This document shows, in pieces, positions 62,700 through 64,000 of a DNA stretch of 64,000 nucleotides. Made by a program: the position numbers and the translations under genes. The first letter of the stretch is position 1; each line of letters begins with the position of its first letter. The notes under the pieces were generated by a model, which saw only the letters and a program-made list of their open reading frames with translations, was not told the DNA's origin and did not search any database. Source of the stretch: Aricia agestis (Eukaryota; Arthropoda; Insecta; Lepidoptera; Lycaenidae); NCBI RefSeq assembly GCF_905147365.1, contig NC_056420.1, positions 10,674,001-10,738,000 of the forward strand. Reading direction: 5' to 3'.

Positions 62700-64000
62700 A
62701 CAAACTTGAAATCCGCCCCCTTTTTATGGTGTATTAGTGAATAAATTTGTACCCGCTGTGCGGTAATTAAAAATTATACTTTTACAATAGCGTTTATTAG
62801 GCATCGCGCTTGATAATATCTTGATGCTAGTTGTAACTTGTTACCAACTTTGTTCGTAAAAAATTGTAATGTTTGCCAAAATTAGTAAAATATTCTTATT
62901 TATAATATTACTAATGCTAAGGTAGTTAATAATTATCATGTAGACTGTGTCTGTCCTCAGAAAAGACGAAGGACTAAGAAATTCACCTTTTCATTACGGA
63001 ACAAATTACAGTTCACAAGCGTTTAATGTATTTATTCGTGATCGTCAATTCGTAGCCACAATAATAATTAAGAATCCGCAAAATGCATTATTAAAAGCTA
63101 CAGGCTATATTGTAAAAATTGAAATATTATCTTTTTCAGATTAAAAATCAAGAACATCCCCATCATTTCAACATGTATAAGGATTGGTTGACAATTCACA
63201 TTCATTATAAAGCTTGGTGACATGCAATTGGTTCAAATATACCTTGAGTGGTGACAAAATTACTCGTTTCAAGTATACAATGTCACCACCTCCGTGGGTA
63301 CGGCATGTGGTGCCATTGTGCCATTATTTACCCACAAATGGCATACAGATGGTACGACAGATAGTGACAAGGCCAACCCACAGGCCCAGCGAACATCAAC
63401 AATATAGTACAGTAGAGCAACTTGTGCCCACTTTCTGCAGTTTTTTTTTTACAAGTTTCTATTTAACGTCATTGCTGATTGGTTAATTTTTTTTATGTTA
63501 GCCAATAAAAAACGCTAGAAAATAGATGAACTCCTCTTCAAAAACCTCAAAAATCTGGCATTGATGTTCTTGAAATGAATTCCTTGGAACGCAGAGCCGA
63601 GTATCATTGATCAATTCTGCTATAATTATTCAGTTTTAATTGTATAGTTTCGATATAGCTCCGATTAAATATTATAGTTAAATTATAAATGTAATTTTCT
63701 AAAAATGTCAAACCGCGTTAATCGCGTTCTTATTGGTTTTAGTTTGACATGATATCTCGATGCTGTCCGAAATATTGACGGTCTAGTATGAAGATCTACT
63801 GTATAATATTATACTGTGTATCAAGAAGGGATCAGCTTATAGCGGTCACAGTTTATGACACAATAAACAAAGTTATTTATTTATTTAATTATACATAGCA
63901 GATGCAAACCGCTCAATTATATGTCGGTCTGTTTATTGTGCAGTGTAATGGATGTTTTTGTTTAATTTTCAGCGAAATAATAACTTAATACGACCAAAAG
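62700..64000. other. no gene recognised
   Basis: AT-rich to the window end. Plus frames at 62947-63144 and 63214-63486 are unrecognised. CCAAT-like motifs occur near 63475 (GATTGGTTAA) and 63502 (AGCCAATAAA). Repeated phrases such as GTGCCATTGTGCCATT at 63310 echo 9580-9640. Confidence 0.4.

Overview
The window looks like intergenic or intronic DNA from a moth or butterfly (Lepidoptera). This is inferred from the AT-rich background, the near absence of long host reading frames, and a dense layering of repeat types familiar from lepidopteran genomes. These include R1-clade LINE tails, tRNA-headed SINEs, Helitron-like ends in CTAG-T, and palindromic MITEs. No complete host protein-coding gene could be recognised. 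The best host candidates are a GC-rich block at 1-190, and a minus-strand first exon with promoter-like surroundings at about 5624-6150 that ends in a strong 5' splice donor.

Region by region. 0-10 kb: one composite SINE-like element, tandem Helitron-like units, a CA microsatellite, a tRNA-headed SINE, the candidate promoter/first exon, small MITEs, and a three-copy 124-128 bp tandem array (9089-9471). 10-25 kb: MITEs with a retroelement inserted in one copy, three copies of a long foldback MITE (14587, 16493, 23699), a fossil reverse transcriptase fragment (12290-12480), a second SINE type (17197-17490), and scattered GC-rich islets that could be regulatory. 25.4-30.9 kb: a complete Ty3/Gypsy retrotransposon with a 1,299-residue Gag-Pol and two identical 149-bp LTRs. 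It sits inside a 5'-truncated R1-clade LINE, and both insertions still show target-site duplications. 31-52 kb: mostly unannotated AT-rich DNA with inverted repeats, MITEs, LINE tails and four further SINE-like copies. 52.3-55.6 kb: an almost complete Jockey/CR1-type LINE with endonuclease and reverse transcriptase, broken by one in-frame stop. 55.8-64 kb: more short derivatives of that LINE, several MITEs with visible target duplications, and a cluster of ETS-type GGAA motifs near 62.6 kb.

How the parts relate. The LINE at 52290-55605 shares both of its ends with eight short elements in the window (10033, 13011, 36378, 38727, 44207, 55815, 56916, 61089). Each carries some or all of the LINE 5' leader, a pyrimidine-rich linker and the LINE 3' tail. 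The simplest reading is an autonomous LINE plus non-autonomous partners copied by its machinery. Insertions are nested repeatedly (Gypsy in LINE, LINE in SINE, SINE in MITE, LINE in Helitron-like repeat), which gives a relative chronology. All family assignments come from reading motifs by eye; no database search was possible.
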